NCBI RefSeq assembly: GCF_036203305.1
Contig: NZ_CP108131.1
Location: 6,386,001-6,450,000, forward strand
DNA: 64,000 bases
Reading direction: 5' to 3'
DNA from: Streptomyces sp. NBC_00190
GTDB lineage: Bacteria; Actinomycetota; Actinomycetes; Streptomycetales; Streptomycetaceae
The position numbers and the translations under genes were made by a program. This document shows positions 53,586 to 62,639 of this stretch, piece by piece (the stretch's first letter is position 1; each line of letters starts with the position of its first letter). The notes beneath the pieces are model-generated. The model was not told where the DNA came from. It saw only the letters and a list, made by a program, of their open reading frames with translations, and did no database searches.

Positions 53586-56513
53586 GTGACGTACCCGGAC
53601 CAGACCCCGTACTCAGCCCCGGGCCAGGCCCCGTACCCGGCCCCCGACCAGGCCCCGTACCGGACGCCGCACGGCTGGGCCCCGGGCCAGGACGCCGACC
53701 CGGTCGTCGCCGCCCTGGGCGCCCTCGGCTCGCCGGTCGACTGCACGGGCGTGCGCAGCCTGTCGCTAGAGGGCCCGCACGTGCTGTGGCTCGTCGTGCG
53801 GGGCGAGCTGGACCTCTTCGCCGTCGACGCCGCGCAGGCCGGGCACTGGCACTTCCTGGGCCGGCTGGGGGCGGGCACCCTGCTGCTGGGCCCGGCCGAC
53901 GGCCCCGAGCACACCCTGGTCGGCCGGCCCGTGCAGGGCTGCCTGCTGCGCCGTATCGAGCTGCGGGAACTGCCCGGCCCCGGGCACGGCGTCGCCTTCC
54001 AGCAGCAGTGGGCCGACCACACGGGGTACGGCGCCCCCGCGGACCGGCCGAGCCCGCTGGAGGACGCGTTCGCGCGCGGGCTCGGACGAGGGCTGCGGGT
54101 GCTGTACCAGGCACCGTTGGACGGCCGCGCGACCACCGAGCGGGGCCGGGCCGACGACGACATCCTGTGGATGCAGATCACCCCCGGCAGCGTGCAGTAC
54201 GGCGCCGTGTACGAGGAGGGCACGGCCGGCACCCTCCTCGTCGACGCGGCGATGTGGCAGGGCATGGTCGATCAGCAGTACCGGCTGCTGTACGCCCTGG
54301 ACCGCTCGATCGAGCAGCTCGGGCGCGCCCACGAGGACCGCATGGCGGCCGGGATCGAGGCCGGGCAGGCGGCCCGTACCCAGGCGGACCGGACGCTGCT
54401 GGCCTCCATCGACCGCTCCGGCGGCCGCTCGCGCCACTGGGGCGCGAGCGTCGACGCCACCTTCGCCGTGTGCTGCCTCGTGGCCGACGAGGCCCGCATC
54501 ACCCTGTCCGAACCGGGCGAGGCCGACGCCGCCTCCGAGCGGACCGACCCCGTCGAACGCATCGCGCTCGCCTCGCGGATACGCACCCGCGCGGTCGGAC
54601 TCGGCGGGCAGTGGTGGCGGGAGAACAGTGGTCCGCTGGTGGGCCGGCGCGAGAAGGACGGAGCCCCGGTCGCCCTGCTGTGGCGGCGTGGCGGATACGA
54701 GGCGGTCGACCCCGCCACCGGCACGCGCCGGCGCATCGGCAGGGCTGACGAGGCCGACTTCGAACCACGCGCCGTCATGTTCTACCGACCGCTGCCCGAC
54801 GGGCGGGTGGGCCTGCCGGCGCTGCTGCGCTTCAGTCTTCGCGGCACCCTGCCGGAGCTGCGCAGCCTGCTCCTGGGCGGGCTGGTCGCGGTGGTCCTGG
54901 GCGCACTGGTGCCCATCGCCACCGGCCAGGTGCTCGGCCGGTACGTGCCCAACGCCGAGAACGGCCTCATCGTGCAGACCGCGCTGGCCCTCATCGCCAC
55001 CGGCGTCGTCTCGGCCGCCTTCATGCTCCTGCAGAACATCTCCATCCTGCGCATGGAGGGCCGCATCGAGGCCACCTTGCAACCGGCGGTGTGGGACCGG
55101 CTGCTGAGGCTGCCGGCGAAGTTCTTCGCCGGCCGCTCCACGGGCGAACTGGCCGGCGCGGCCATGGGCATCAGCGCGATCCGCAGCGCGCTGTCCGGTG
55201 TCGGACCGGTCTGCGTACAGGCGGGCACGGTCGGCGCGATGAACCTCGGGCTGCTGCTCTTCCACAGCGTGCCGCTGGCGCTGGCGGCGGTCGGCATGCT
55301 GGTCGTCATCGCGGCGCTCTTCCTGGGCCTGGGCCTGTGGCAGCTGCGCTACCAGCGCCGGCTGATCACGCTCAACAACAAGCTCAACAACCAGGCTTTC
55401 CAGACCCTGCGCGGGCTGCCCAAACTACGCGTCGCCGCGGCCGAGAGCTTCGCCTACGCCGCCTGGGCCCGGGAGTTCGCCCGTACCCGCGAGCTGCAGC
55501 AGCGCATCGGCCGGATCCAGAACGTCATCACGGTGCTGGGCGCGGTGTACCTGCCGCTGTGCACGCTGGTGATGTTCGTCCTGCTGGCCGGGCCGGCCCG
55601 CGGCGTCATGTCCGCCAGCGAGTTCCTCACCTTCAGCACCGCCCTGACGATGCTGATGTCCTCGGTCACCCAGGTGACCGGCGCGCTCATCTCGGCGGCC
55701 GCGGTGCTGCCGATGTTCGAGCAGGTCAAGCCGGTCCTGAGGGAGCTGCCCGAGGCGGGCCGCACCAGTACCCGGCCGGGCGAGCTGACCGGCGCCGTCG
55801 AGGCCATGGCCCTGTCCTTCCGCTACACGGACGACGGCCCTCTGATACTCGATGACGTCAACGTCGCGATCGGAGCAGGTGAGTTCGTCGCGATCGTCGG
55901 GGCCAGCGGATGCGGCAAATCCACCCTGCTCCGGCTGCTCATCGGCTTCGACAAGCCGGCCTCCGGCAGCGTCCTGTACGACGGCCAGGACCTGGCGGCG
56001 CTGGACCAGGCGGCCGTGCGCCGCCAGTGCGGCGTCGTCCTGCAGAACGCCCAGCCCTTCACCGGCCCGATCCTCGACTGCATCCGCGGCGCCGGGACGT
56101 TCTCGCTGGAGGAAGCCTGGGAAGCCGCCGCGATGGCGGGCCTGGCCGAGGACATCAAGGCCATGCCGATGGGCATGCACACCATGCTGTCCGACGGCGG
56201 CGGCACCGTCTCGGGCGGCCAGCGCCAGCGCCTGATGATCGCCCAGGCCCTCATCCGCAAGCCGCGCGTCCTGTTCTTCGACGAGGCCACCAGCGCGCTG
56301 GACAACGAGGCCCAGCGCGTGGTCATCGAATCGACCCGCACCCTGAAGGCCACCCGCATCGTGATCGCCCACCGGCTCTCCACGATCATGGACGCCGACC
56401 GGGTGATCGCCATGTCGGACGGCCGCGTCGTCCAGCAGGGCCCTCCCGCCGAACTCCTCGCCGACACCACGGGCCTGTTCCACGAACTGGTCCGCCGCCA
56501 ACTCAGCGGCTGA
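53586..56513 (+). CDS. Second NHLM-type ABC exporter, no peptidase domain
   Basis: A 975-residue ABC protein of the NHLM pair. The N-terminus is a proline/tyrosine-rich repeat (DQAPYRTPHG) followed by a soluble region of about 350 residues that includes a cyclic-nucleotide-binding-like barrel (HVLWLVVRGELDLFA). A membrane domain (about 415-690) and an ATPase follow, with GASGCGKSTLLRLL, VSGGQRQRLMIAQAL and LFFDEATSALDNEA. No C39 cysteine motif exists, so cleavage must come from its upstream partner. GTG start 1 nt after the preceding stop, with AAGGAGC upstream. It probably forms the export complex with the peptidase-ABC protein and HlyD adaptor. Confidence 0.9.
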   Translation: MTYPDQTPYSAPGQAPYPAPDQAPYRTPHGWAPGQDADPVVAALGALGSPVDCTGVRSLSLEGPHVLWLVVRGELDLFAVDAAQAGHWHFLGRLGAGTLLLGPADGPEHTLVGRPVQGCLLRRIELRELPGPGHGVAFQQQWADHTGYGAPADRPSPLEDAFARGLGRGLRVLYQAPLDGRATTERGRADDDILWMQITPGSVQYGAVYEEGTAGTLLVDAAMWQGMVDQQYRLLYALDRSIEQLGRAHEDRMAAGIEAGQAARTQADRTLLASIDRSGGRSRHWGASVDATFAVCCLVADEARITLSEPGEADAASERTDPVERIALASRIRTRAVGLGGQWWRENSGPLVGRREKDGAPVALLWRRGGYEAVDPATGTRRRIGRADEADFEPRAVMFYRPLPDGRVGLPALLRFSLRGTLPELRSLLLGGLVAVVLGALVPIATGQVLGRYVPNAENGLIVQTALALIATGVVSAAFMLLQNISILRMEGRIEATLQPAVWDRLLRLPAKFFAGRSTGELAGAAMGISAIRSALSGVGPVCVQAGTVGAMNLGLLLFHSVPLALAAVGMLVVIAALFLGLGLWQLRYQRRLITLNNKLNNQAFQTLRGLPKLRVAAAESFAYAAWAREFARTRELQQRIGRIQNVITVLGAVYLPLCTLVMFVLLAGPARGVMSASEFLTFSTALTMLMSSVTQVTGALISAAAVLPMFEQVKPVLRELPEAGRTSTRPGELTGAVEAMALSFRYTDDGPLILDDVNVAIGAGEFVAIVGASGCGKSTLLRLLIGFDKPASGSVLYDGQDLAALDQAAVRRQCGVVLQNAQPFTGPILDCIRGAGTFSLEEAWEAAAMAGLAEDIKAMPMGMHTMLSDGGGTVSGGQRQRLMIAQALIRKPRVLFFDEATSALDNEAQRVVIESTRTLKATRIVIAHRLSTIMDADRVIAMSDGRVVQQGPPAELLADTTGLFHELVRRQLSG

Positions 56514-56771
56514 CCCCGCGCGCCGCCTGCCGCCGGGGTGGCGTCCCTGTAAGGAGCCGTTCACGCCGACGCAAAGCAGATGATGCTGCCGTCCGCCATC
56601 AGGGTCGCCCTGGCCGGGCCCCGCTTCCCCAGGCCCGTCAACGCGACCCCGCCCGCGGAGAACGTCTCGGAGGCAGGGCGGCCACCAGGGTCCGCAGGTC
56701 AACGCGGTGGCCGGCCGCCGTGGCTGCTGACTTAGCAACAGCCCTGGTCGGGGCGGGGAACGCGGTCGGGT
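56514..56771. other. Short non-coding stretch, possible gene remnant
   Basis: No intact gene. On the minus strand a short open stretch ending at 56561 reads LMADGSIICFASA just before the stop and is closed by an upstream stop after about 45 codons. It could be the tail of a decayed gene, or chance. Confidence 0.3.
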
Positions 56772-58151
56772 TCAGGGGAGCGGGCGCTGAGCCTGAGCCT
56801 TCCTCATGAGTTCCGCGAACGGTGTCTCCGCAATCGAGCCACGCACGAATGCGAGACCGTACCAGTCCTCACCATGCTTCAGGTCGGGCTTAAAGATCTT
56901 CTTTTCGCCCCGCCGCGACACATCCACAAAGAGATCCGGAGCGCCCTTTGCATACACCCACCAGACCGTCACGCGCTCCCAACCTCGAGTCACGTTCAGG
57001 AGCTGAGTACTGCTGGAGATGCCGGACTGATATCTGATGTAGGGATCGGCGGGCCCGGGAGGATCTTTGTCCTTGCCTTCCTTTTTGAGTTCTTCCCTCC
57101 CCTTTTCGGACGCCTCGTAATCGGCGGTCATCGTCAATCTGTCTTTCCTGATCACATACGTCTGGGTCTCGACTCTCACTGCTTCATGGTTAAGCTTGTC
57201 GGGGTGGAGGATCTCGGCGACCACATCAATAGAATATTCCTCCCCCGGAACCAACGTCCGCCCCGGAGGCTCGATGAATTCGCCAGGTTTGATGACCCGG
57301 TATTCGTCCTTCGGATCCTTCGCGATCCTGACCTTGATCCAGTAGATGCTGCCGAGCACATAGACCGGGACCTGGCCGGCGTTTTTGATGTGCAGGCGGA
57401 CCCGCAGGTACATCTCCCCGCTCTTGTCCAAACTTGGTGTCCCAAATTCAGCCGTACTCTGCACCAGCGGCTGCGCCACAGAAGGTGCGTAGACCAGCCC
57501 ATATCCCAAGTTGATGACGACAAGGAGAGAGGAGACGATCGCCCCGATCGCAATTCGCCCAGGATAGCGAAGCCCCTTCCACACCCGGTCGCGCCACGCA
57601 AGCACCCACAGGGCCCAGAAAGACCAGAGCGCGAGGGCTATCCAGATCATCATGTACCACGGATGCCACCGGTAGTGGATGTGCATCAAGAGCAGCCCCG
57701 AACTGACGGCAAAGGCGACCGAGACTCCGAGCAGCACGACCGGCCCCGATTTAGCCATCCTCCACCGGCCCCAATAGGCGATTGCGGCCAACAGGCCCAA
57801 CAATTCCACCAGGGCCAAGGTGAGCAAAAGAAACCCTGCCATTCTCCCGGCGAAGCTGAGGGCATCAGCGGCGTCCTTTATGCCGATCCCGGCAAGCACG
57901 CATGCAGTCCCCAGGAGGCCGGCTGCCACGGCGATGCCAGTTATGTGTCGAAGCGGCGAGCGACCCGGCCAGACAGTGTTGTCTCCGCCGAGCCAATGGA
58001 TGTCATCCTCGAATGTCAGACCAGCCTGACACAGGACTTTCTGCAGTTCTTCGGGGGAGCGCGCCTCGCCGACGGGCTTGCCGTTGATCAAAACCTTCCG
58101 CAGGCCGCTGTCCTCGGGTGGTCCCACGGCTACCGCAGGGGCGTTCTTCAT
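56772..58151 (-). CDS. Unknown five-helix membrane protein, low GC
   Basis: A 459-residue protein I do not recognise. A soluble N-terminus (about 75 residues, KVLINGKPVGEARSPEELQK then LGGDNTVWPG) precedes five hydrophobic segments (VAAGLLGTACVLAGIGI, GFLLLTLALVELLGLLAAI, VVLLGVSVAFAVSSGLLL, MMIWIALALWSFWALWVL and IAIGAIVSSLLVVINLGYG). The C-terminal 230 residues are a beta-rich soluble domain (MYLRVRLHIKNAGQVPVYVL) ending in charged repeats. Base composition is markedly less GC-rich than neighbours and codons ending in A/T are frequent, consistent with recent acquisition. The ATG at 58151 is preferred over an upstream GTG (58172). Confidence 0.82.
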   Translation of the reverse strand: MKNAPAVAVGPPEDSGLRKVLINGKPVGEARSPEELQKVLCQAGLTFEDDIHWLGGDNTVWPGRSPLRHITGIAVAAGLLGTACVLAGIGIKDAADALSFAGRMAGFLLLTLALVELLGLLAAIAYWGRWRMAKSGPVVLLGVSVAFAVSSGLLLMHIHYRWHPWYMMIWIALALWSFWALWVLAWRDRVWKGLRYPGRIAIGAIVSSLLVVINLGYGLVYAPSVAQPLVQSTAEFGTPSLDKSGEMYLRVRLHIKNAGQVPVYVLGSIYWIKVRIAKDPKDEYRVIKPGEFIEPPGRTLVPGEEYSIDVVAEILHPDKLNHEAVRVETQTYVIRKDRLTMTADYEASEKGREELKKEGKDKDPPGPADPYIRYQSGISSSTQLLNVTRGWERVTVWWVYAKGAPDLFVDVSRRGEKKIFKPDLKHGEDWYGLAFVRGSIAETPFAELMRKAQAQRPLP

Positions 58152-58329
58152 GGCACCAGCCTGCCGCCGCACCTGGGCGAACGCCCCTTGACCGCGCCTC
58201 CCGGGAGCGCCTCCCGTGCGGTAACGGGGCCCCAGCCGTCACCCGAATGGAGTAACAGGGTGCACACCTCGACACCGTGCGGGGGGAAGCTGGTGACGAC
58301 CGTGTCGCTCGTCCTTGTCGGAGGTCCCG

Positions 58330-58545
58330 ATGCGTACACGACTTCTCGGGTTCACCGCCGCCGTGATACTGGCCGCTCCTGGCCCCATTGCCCCTGCTGC
58401 GCACGCTGCCGTGGTTGCACAGACTGCGACGCCCAGCGTCGACCCGAAGGCATGCGAGGAAGGCAAGGGGACTGTGGAGTATGAGTCCTCCGACGGTTCG
58501 TGGGTCTGCATCGGCGGCAAGCACGACGGCAAACCCATCGCCTGA
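58330..58545 (+). CDS. Small secreted protein
   Basis: A 71-residue protein with a Sec signal (RLLGFTAAVILAAPGPIAPA, Ala-x-Ala-type cleavage near AAHAAV) and a mature part of about 40 residues containing two Cys (KACEEG and SWVCIGG), able to form one disulfide. The short GTVEYESSDGSWVCIGGKHD stretch is a recurring motif of small streptomycete secreted proteins. ATG at 58330 has GGAGG 6 nt upstream. It is divergent from the unknown membrane protein; the 178-nt gap can hold promoters for both. Function unknown. Confidence 0.72.
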   Translation: MRTRLLGFTAAVILAAPGPIAPAAHAAVVAQTATPSVDPKACEEGKGTVEYESSDGSWVCIGGKHDGKPIA

Positions 58546-59242
58546 AGCAAAAAGCTAGCCTGGGTCGGGGCCGGCCAAGGGGAGGGTGCGCCAAACGATT
58601 CTCGTACTCGCCGCTGCGGTCCCGGCGTACGGCCGCTCTCACCCGGCGCAGCGACCCCGAGCAGTTTCAGCTGGGCCTGGTGACCGCGGGCGAGATGTGG
58701 ACCTCGCAGCGGGGGAACGACCCGGAGCCGGGCCCCCGGCGGCCTGGTGCTCTGGGGCACCTCCCGACCCCAGGAGGGCCGGTGCGTACAGCCGGGGCGG
58801 CGTCATCGAGGCCACCGTCCTCCAACTGCCGTGCTTCGCCCTGCCCCTGCGAATTTGCTCGTTTCCGGGGCTTTCACCGTGACGCCGTCCTACGCGGTCG
58901 ACTCTCCCCAGCCGCTCCCCGAGGCGGCTTCATTCTCCCCGGATTCTCCCCGGCCGCGGCCCGTTCCTGGCGGTGTTTCCGTTGGTGAGGCGGCCCTTCG
59001 TTGGGTTGGGGTGTGGTTACGCACCGTTTCGGAGGAGGCTTGGGGCGAGTGTGCCGGCGTCGCGACCTTGCGCGTTCGCGCCCGTGACACTGCGCGGCTC
59101 TGGTCCTTGACCGGTTGTGCGCTGTCGTGCCAACTCCTGGGCGCAGGAGGTCAACGCGGTCGGTCGGGTCGTTCGTAGCTTGAAGAAGTGCCGAGCCGCG
59201 GAGGCGGCAGGCACGATACCGATTGCTTCGAGAGGACCCCTC
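58546..59242. other. 697-bp region without an intact gene
   Basis: No frame has both a supported start and plausible protein character. One plus-strand frame (about 58620-58740) contains LTRRSDPEQFQLGLVTAGEM, which looks protein-like but degrades into low-complexity sequence on both sides, so a gene remnant is possible. The last 100 nt presumably hold the promoter of the hydrolase at 59243. A further 150 nt (58880-59040) are unusually T-rich for this chromosome. Confidence 0.4.
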
Positions 59243-59905
59243 ATGTTCGACATCACCAAGGTGCAGGCCGCCCCGAGCAAGGATCTGCTCACGCCCGACA
59301 ACTCGGTCATGCTCTTCGTGGACCACCAGCCGCAGATGTTCTTCGGCACCGGGAGCGGCGACCGCGCCGCGATCATCAACAGCACCGTGGGTCTCGCCAA
59401 GGCGGCTCAGGCCTTCGATGTGCCGGCCGTCCTGACCACGGTCGCCGCCGAGTCGTTCTCCGGGCCGCTGCTGCCCCAGCTCGCCGAGGTGTTTCCCAAG
59501 CACGAGGTGATCGACCGTACGACCATGAACGCCTGGGAGGACGAGGCGCTCGTCGCGGCGGTCAAGGCGACCGGGCGCAAGAAGATCATCCTGTCCGGCC
59601 TGTGGACCGAGGTCTGCCTGGTGCTGCCCGCGCTGTCCGCGCTTGAGCAGGGATACGAGGTGTACGTGGTCTCCGACGCCTCCGGTGGCGTCAGCCCGGC
59701 CGCCCACGAGCACGCGCTGCAGCGGATGATCGCCGCCGGCGCGGTGCCGGTGACCTGGGTACAGGTGCTCCTGGAGCTGCAGCGCGACTGGGCGCGCCAG
59801 GAGTCGTACGGCGCGGTCATGGAGATCGTCAAGGCCCACGCGGGCGCTTACGGCCTGGGCGTCGTGTACGCGCAGAGCGTCATCGGCGCGCACGCCGCCG
59901 GCTGA
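59243..59905 (+). CDS. Isochorismatase-fold cysteine hydrolase (YcaC-like)
   Basis: A 220-residue hydrolase. The catalytic triad of the superfamily is suggested by Asp27 (FVDHQPQM), a Lys near 113 (GRKKIILSGL) and Cys125 (WTEVCLVLPAL). The segment DASGGVSPAAHEHALQRM resembles YcaC-type hydrolases, whose natural substrates are not established. ATG with GAGAGGAC 7 nt upstream. Five nt separate it from the DoxX gene, and the genes that follow form a redox/stress cluster, so it may deal with a small oxidised metabolite. It is not an isochorismatase of siderophore synthesis; no such neighbours are seen. Confidence 0.9.
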   Translation: MFDITKVQAAPSKDLLTPDNSVMLFVDHQPQMFFGTGSGDRAAIINSTVGLAKAAQAFDVPAVLTTVAAESFSGPLLPQLAEVFPKHEVIDRTTMNAWEDEALVAAVKATGRKKIILSGLWTEVCLVLPALSALEQGYEVYVVSDASGGVSPAAHEHALQRMIAAGAVPVTWVQVLLELQRDWARQESYGAVMEIVKAHAGAYGLGVVYAQSVIGAHAAG

Positions 59906-59910
59906 CCCCT

Positions 59911-60417
59911 GTGGACACCGGCATTCTGATCCTGCGTCTGCTGGTGGGACTGCTCGTGGCCGGCCACGGTGTGCAGAAGATCAGCTCGCACCTGGGCGGC
60001 AAGGGACTTGAGGGCGGTACCGAGGAGTTCCGCGCCGACGGCTTCCGCGGCGGTGCCCTCACCGCCCTGGCGGCGGGCGGCGGCCAGATCGGGTCGGGTC
60101 TGCTGCTCGCGGCCGGCCTCCTGACCCCGCTCGCCGCGACCGGCGCCATCGGGGTCATGACGGTCGCGCTCACCGTGAAATGGCGCCACGGGCTCTGGGT
60201 GCAGAACGACGGATATGAGTACCCGCTCGTCCTCATCGGCACCGCCGCCGCCCTCGCCGCCACCGGCCCCGGCGCCTGGTCCCTCGACGCGGCCCTCGGC
60301 CTCACGCCGTACCCGCTGTGGTGGGCGGCCCTCGCGCTCGTGGCCGGTCTCGGCAGCGGGCTCCTCACTCGGCTCGTCCTGCACCGGACTGCCGCCCCGG
60401 CGATCGCCGAGCGCTGA
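59911..60417 (+). CDS. DoxX-family membrane protein
   Basis: A 168-residue protein with four membrane segments. It begins with the family's ILILRLLVGLLVAGHGVQKI, then the LAAGGGQIGSGLLLAAGLLT and a WRHGLWVQNDGYEYPLVLIG segment, both typical of DoxX. DoxX proteins associate with oxidoreductases and oxidative-stress systems, sometimes as a quinone-linked partner. GTG start at 59911, with no clear ribosome site, so coupling from the hydrolase 5 nt upstream is likely. The next gene, 93 nt downstream, is a Dps. Confidence 0.85.
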   Translation: MDTGILILRLLVGLLVAGHGVQKISSHLGGKGLEGGTEEFRADGFRGGALTALAAGGGQIGSGLLLAAGLLTPLAATGAIGVMTVALTVKWRHGLWVQNDGYEYPLVLIGTAAALAATGPGAWSLDAALGLTPYPLWWAALALVAGLGSGLLTRLVLHRTAAPAIAER

Positions 60418-60510
60418 GCGCGAGCCGCACAGACCGGGTCCGGCCGTCCGCGTACCCCCCGACCGGGCGGCCGGGCCCTTCCCACCTTCTCTCCCGAACA
60501 GGAGCACTCG

Positions 60511-61089
60511 ATGGACACCCTCACGACCCCGCACGGCGGCGGCCAGCCGCTGCTGCACCAGAAGGGCGCCGAGACCCAGGCGTTCGGCACGCTCAAGCAG
60601 TTGCCGATCGGCCTCGGCCACGACACCCGCATGTACGCCTGCCAGCGGCTGAACCGCGTCCTCGCCGACACGCAGATCCTCTACTCCCTCTACAAGAAGC
60701 ACCACTGGCTCATGCGCGGGGCGACCTTCTACTCGCTCCACCTGATGCTGGACAAGCACGCGGAGGCCCAACTGGCCATCGTGGACGCGCTGGCCGAGCG
60801 GGTCCAGAGCCTCGGCGGCGTCGCCGTCGGAGACCCGCGTCACGTCGCGGAGCTGACGTCGATCCCCCGGCCGCCGGACGGCGTCGAGCCGGTGCCCGTC
60901 ATGCTGTCGCGGCTCCTCGACGCGCACGAGCGGATCCTGATCGACGCCCGGGACGCCGCCGCCCGGCTCTCCGGGGAGGGCGACGAGGGCAGCGCCGACC
61001 TGCTCGTCTCCGATGTCATCCGCACCGGCGAGGCGCAGGTGTGGTTCCTGGCCGAACACCTGGTGGACACCCCACTGGTGCACGGCTGA
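60511..61089 (+). CDS. dps: Dps-family ferritin-like DNA-protection protein
   Basis: A 192-residue four-helix protein that oxidises and stores iron, protecting DNA from H2O2. The dinuclear ferroxidase residues are visible in KKHHWLMRGATFYSLHLML and DKHAEAQLAIVDALAERV: His (HW), His (LH), Asp and Glu at the expected spacing. The N-terminal tail of about 30 residues is longer than in the shortest Dps. Start ATG with AGGAG upstream. It ends in a TGATG overlap with the FAD oxidoreductase, so the two are coupled and an oxidative-stress role is shared. Confidence 0.92.
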   Translation: MDTLTTPHGGGQPLLHQKGAETQAFGTLKQLPIGLGHDTRMYACQRLNRVLADTQILYSLYKKHHWLMRGATFYSLHLMLDKHAEAQLAIVDALAERVQSLGGVAVGDPRHVAELTSIPRPPDGVEPVPVMLSRLLDAHERILIDARDAAARLSGEGDEGSADLLVSDVIRTGEAQVWFLAEHLVDTPLVHG

Positions 61090-62516
61090 TGGAGGACACG
61101 TACGACGTCGTCGTGGTCGGCGGCGGGCCGGGCGGCGAGGTCGCCGCAGACCGGGTCGTCCGGTCGGGGCTGACCGCCGTCGTCGTCGAGGCCGACGCCG
61201 TCGGCGGCGAGTGCTCCTACCGTGCCTGCGTCCCGAGCAAGGCCCTGCTGCGACCCGGCGCCGCCCGGGCGGAGGCCCGCTCGGTCGACGGGGCCCGGCA
61301 GGCGGTCACGGCGGCACTCGACCCGGCGCGCGTCCTGGCCCGCCGTGACCGTTTCACCGGGCGGGGCGACGACACCGGCCAGGCCCACTGGCTCGACGGT
61401 GCGGGCATCGCGCTCGTACGGGGGCACGGACGGCTCGCCGGTGAGCGCCGGGTGGAGGTGACGGGGGCCGACGGCACGGTCCGTACCCTGCGGGCCCGGC
61501 GCGCGGTCGTGGTCTGCACCGGCACGGAGCCCGCCCTTCCGCCGGTCGAAGGGCTCGACCGGATCGGTGTGTGGACCAGCCGGCAGGCCACCACGGCCGA
61601 CGCGGTGCCCGAGCGGCTCGTCGTCATCGGCGGGGGAGTGGTGGCCTGCGAGATGGCCACCGCGTGGCGCTCGCTCGGCTCCTCCGTCACCCTGCTGGTC
61701 CGCGACCAGGCCCTGCTGACCGGCTGGGAGCCGTGCGCCGGCGAAGAGGTCGCCCGGGGTCTGAGCGATCTGGGCGTCACGATCCGCTTCGGGGTGTCGG
61801 CCGTCCGGGTCGCCCGTGACGAGGACACCCGCGCGGTGACCGTGGACACCGACGACGGCACCGCCCTCGTCTGCGACGAGGTCCTCGCCGCCGTCGGCCG
61901 GCGCCCGCGCACCGCAGACCTCGGCCTGGACTCCGTCGGACTGGCGGCACGCGACTGGCTCCCGGTCGACGACACCTGCCGCGTCACGGCAGTCGAGGGC
62001 GACTGGCTCTACGCCGTCGGCGACGTGAACCACCGTGCGCCGCTGACCCACATGGCCAAGTACCAGGCCCGCGCCTGCGCGGCGGCGATCGCCGAGCGAG
62101 CCGCGGGGCGCCCGGCCGTCACCGGAGGCTGGCAGCCGTGGAGCGCGGAAGCCGACCACATCGCCGTCCCGCAGGCCGTCTTCACCCGTCCCGAGGTCGC
62201 GAGCGTCGGTCTCACGGAACGCGCGGCACGCGAAGCGGGTCTCGCGGTACGCACGGTGGAGTACCGCATCGACGACGTCGCCGGCGCCGCGCTCCACGCG
62301 GACGACTACCGCGGCCTCGCCAAGCTCGTCGTCGACGAGACCCGAGGAGTCGTCGTCGGCTGCACGCTCACCGGCCCCCTGGCGACCGAACTCGTCCACA
62401 CCGCAACCGTGGCCATCGTGGGCGAGGTCCCCCTGGAGCGCCTGTGGCACGCCGTGCCCGCCTTCCCGACGGTGAGCGAGGTCTGGCTCCGGCTCCTAGA
62501 GGCGTACGGCCTCTGA
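61089..62516 (+). CDS. FAD-dependent pyridine-nucleotide disulfide oxidoreductase, variant active site
   Basis: A 475-residue flavoprotein of the lipoamide dehydrogenase/mercuric reductase family. FAD binding is VVVVGGGPGGEVAA; the redox-active disulfide is Cys42-Cys47 in GGECSYRACVPSK; the NAD motif is VVIGGGVVACEMA; the second FAD site is YAVGDVNHRAPLTHMAKYQA. At the C-terminus the family's His-Pro-Thr-x-Ser-Glu reads AFPTVSEVW: Phe replaces the catalytic His while the Glu remains. That His is the acid-base partner, so classical lipoamide dehydrogenase activity is doubtful. It overlaps the Dps gene by TGATG. A role in NADPH-linked quinone or disulfide reduction during stress is inferred. 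Confidence 0.9.
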   Translation: MEDTYDVVVVGGGPGGEVAADRVVRSGLTAVVVEADAVGGECSYRACVPSKALLRPGAARAEARSVDGARQAVTAALDPARVLARRDRFTGRGDDTGQAHWLDGAGIALVRGHGRLAGERRVEVTGADGTVRTLRARRAVVVCTGTEPALPPVEGLDRIGVWTSRQATTADAVPERLVVIGGGVVACEMATAWRSLGSSVTLLVRDQALLTGWEPCAGEEVARGLSDLGVTIRFGVSAVRVARDEDTRAVTVDTDDGTALVCDEVLAAVGRRPRTADLGLDSVGLAARDWLPVDDTCRVTAVEGDWLYAVGDVNHRAPLTHMAKYQARACAAAIAERAAGRPAVTGGWQPWSAEADHIAVPQAVFTRPEVASVGLTERAAREAGLAVRTVEYRIDDVAGAALHADDYRGLAKLVVDETRGVVVGCTLTGPLATELVHTATVAIVGEVPLERLWHAVPAFPTVSEVWLRLLEAYGL

Positions 62517-62528
62517 GGCGAGGCCCCC

Positions 62529-62608
62529 GCCCGACCGCCGCACCCGCTCGGCCCAATCGGCGCACCCTCCTGCCCGACCGGCGCACCCCCGCCCGCCCGA
62601 GCGCACCC
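62529..62608. repeat. Imperfect C-rich tandem repeat
   Basis: Four imperfect units built on GCCCGACCGGCGCACCC (from 62529, 62551, 62572 and 62595), separated by 4-6 nt. They lie between the FAD oxidoreductase stop and the next hydrolase gene. Could be a transcription-pausing or slippage tract; no ORF is implied. Confidence 0.5.
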
Positions 62609-62639
62609 GAATGCTTCACCACCCGACAAGGAAACACCC

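Noticed and set aside
58152..58172. Seven-residue N-terminal extension (GTG 58172) of the low-GC membrane protein
   Set aside because: No ribosome site for the GTG; ATG 58151 is better placed.
62529..62608. CRISPR array
   Set aside because: Repeats are short, imperfect, with 4-6 nt spacers and no cas genes.
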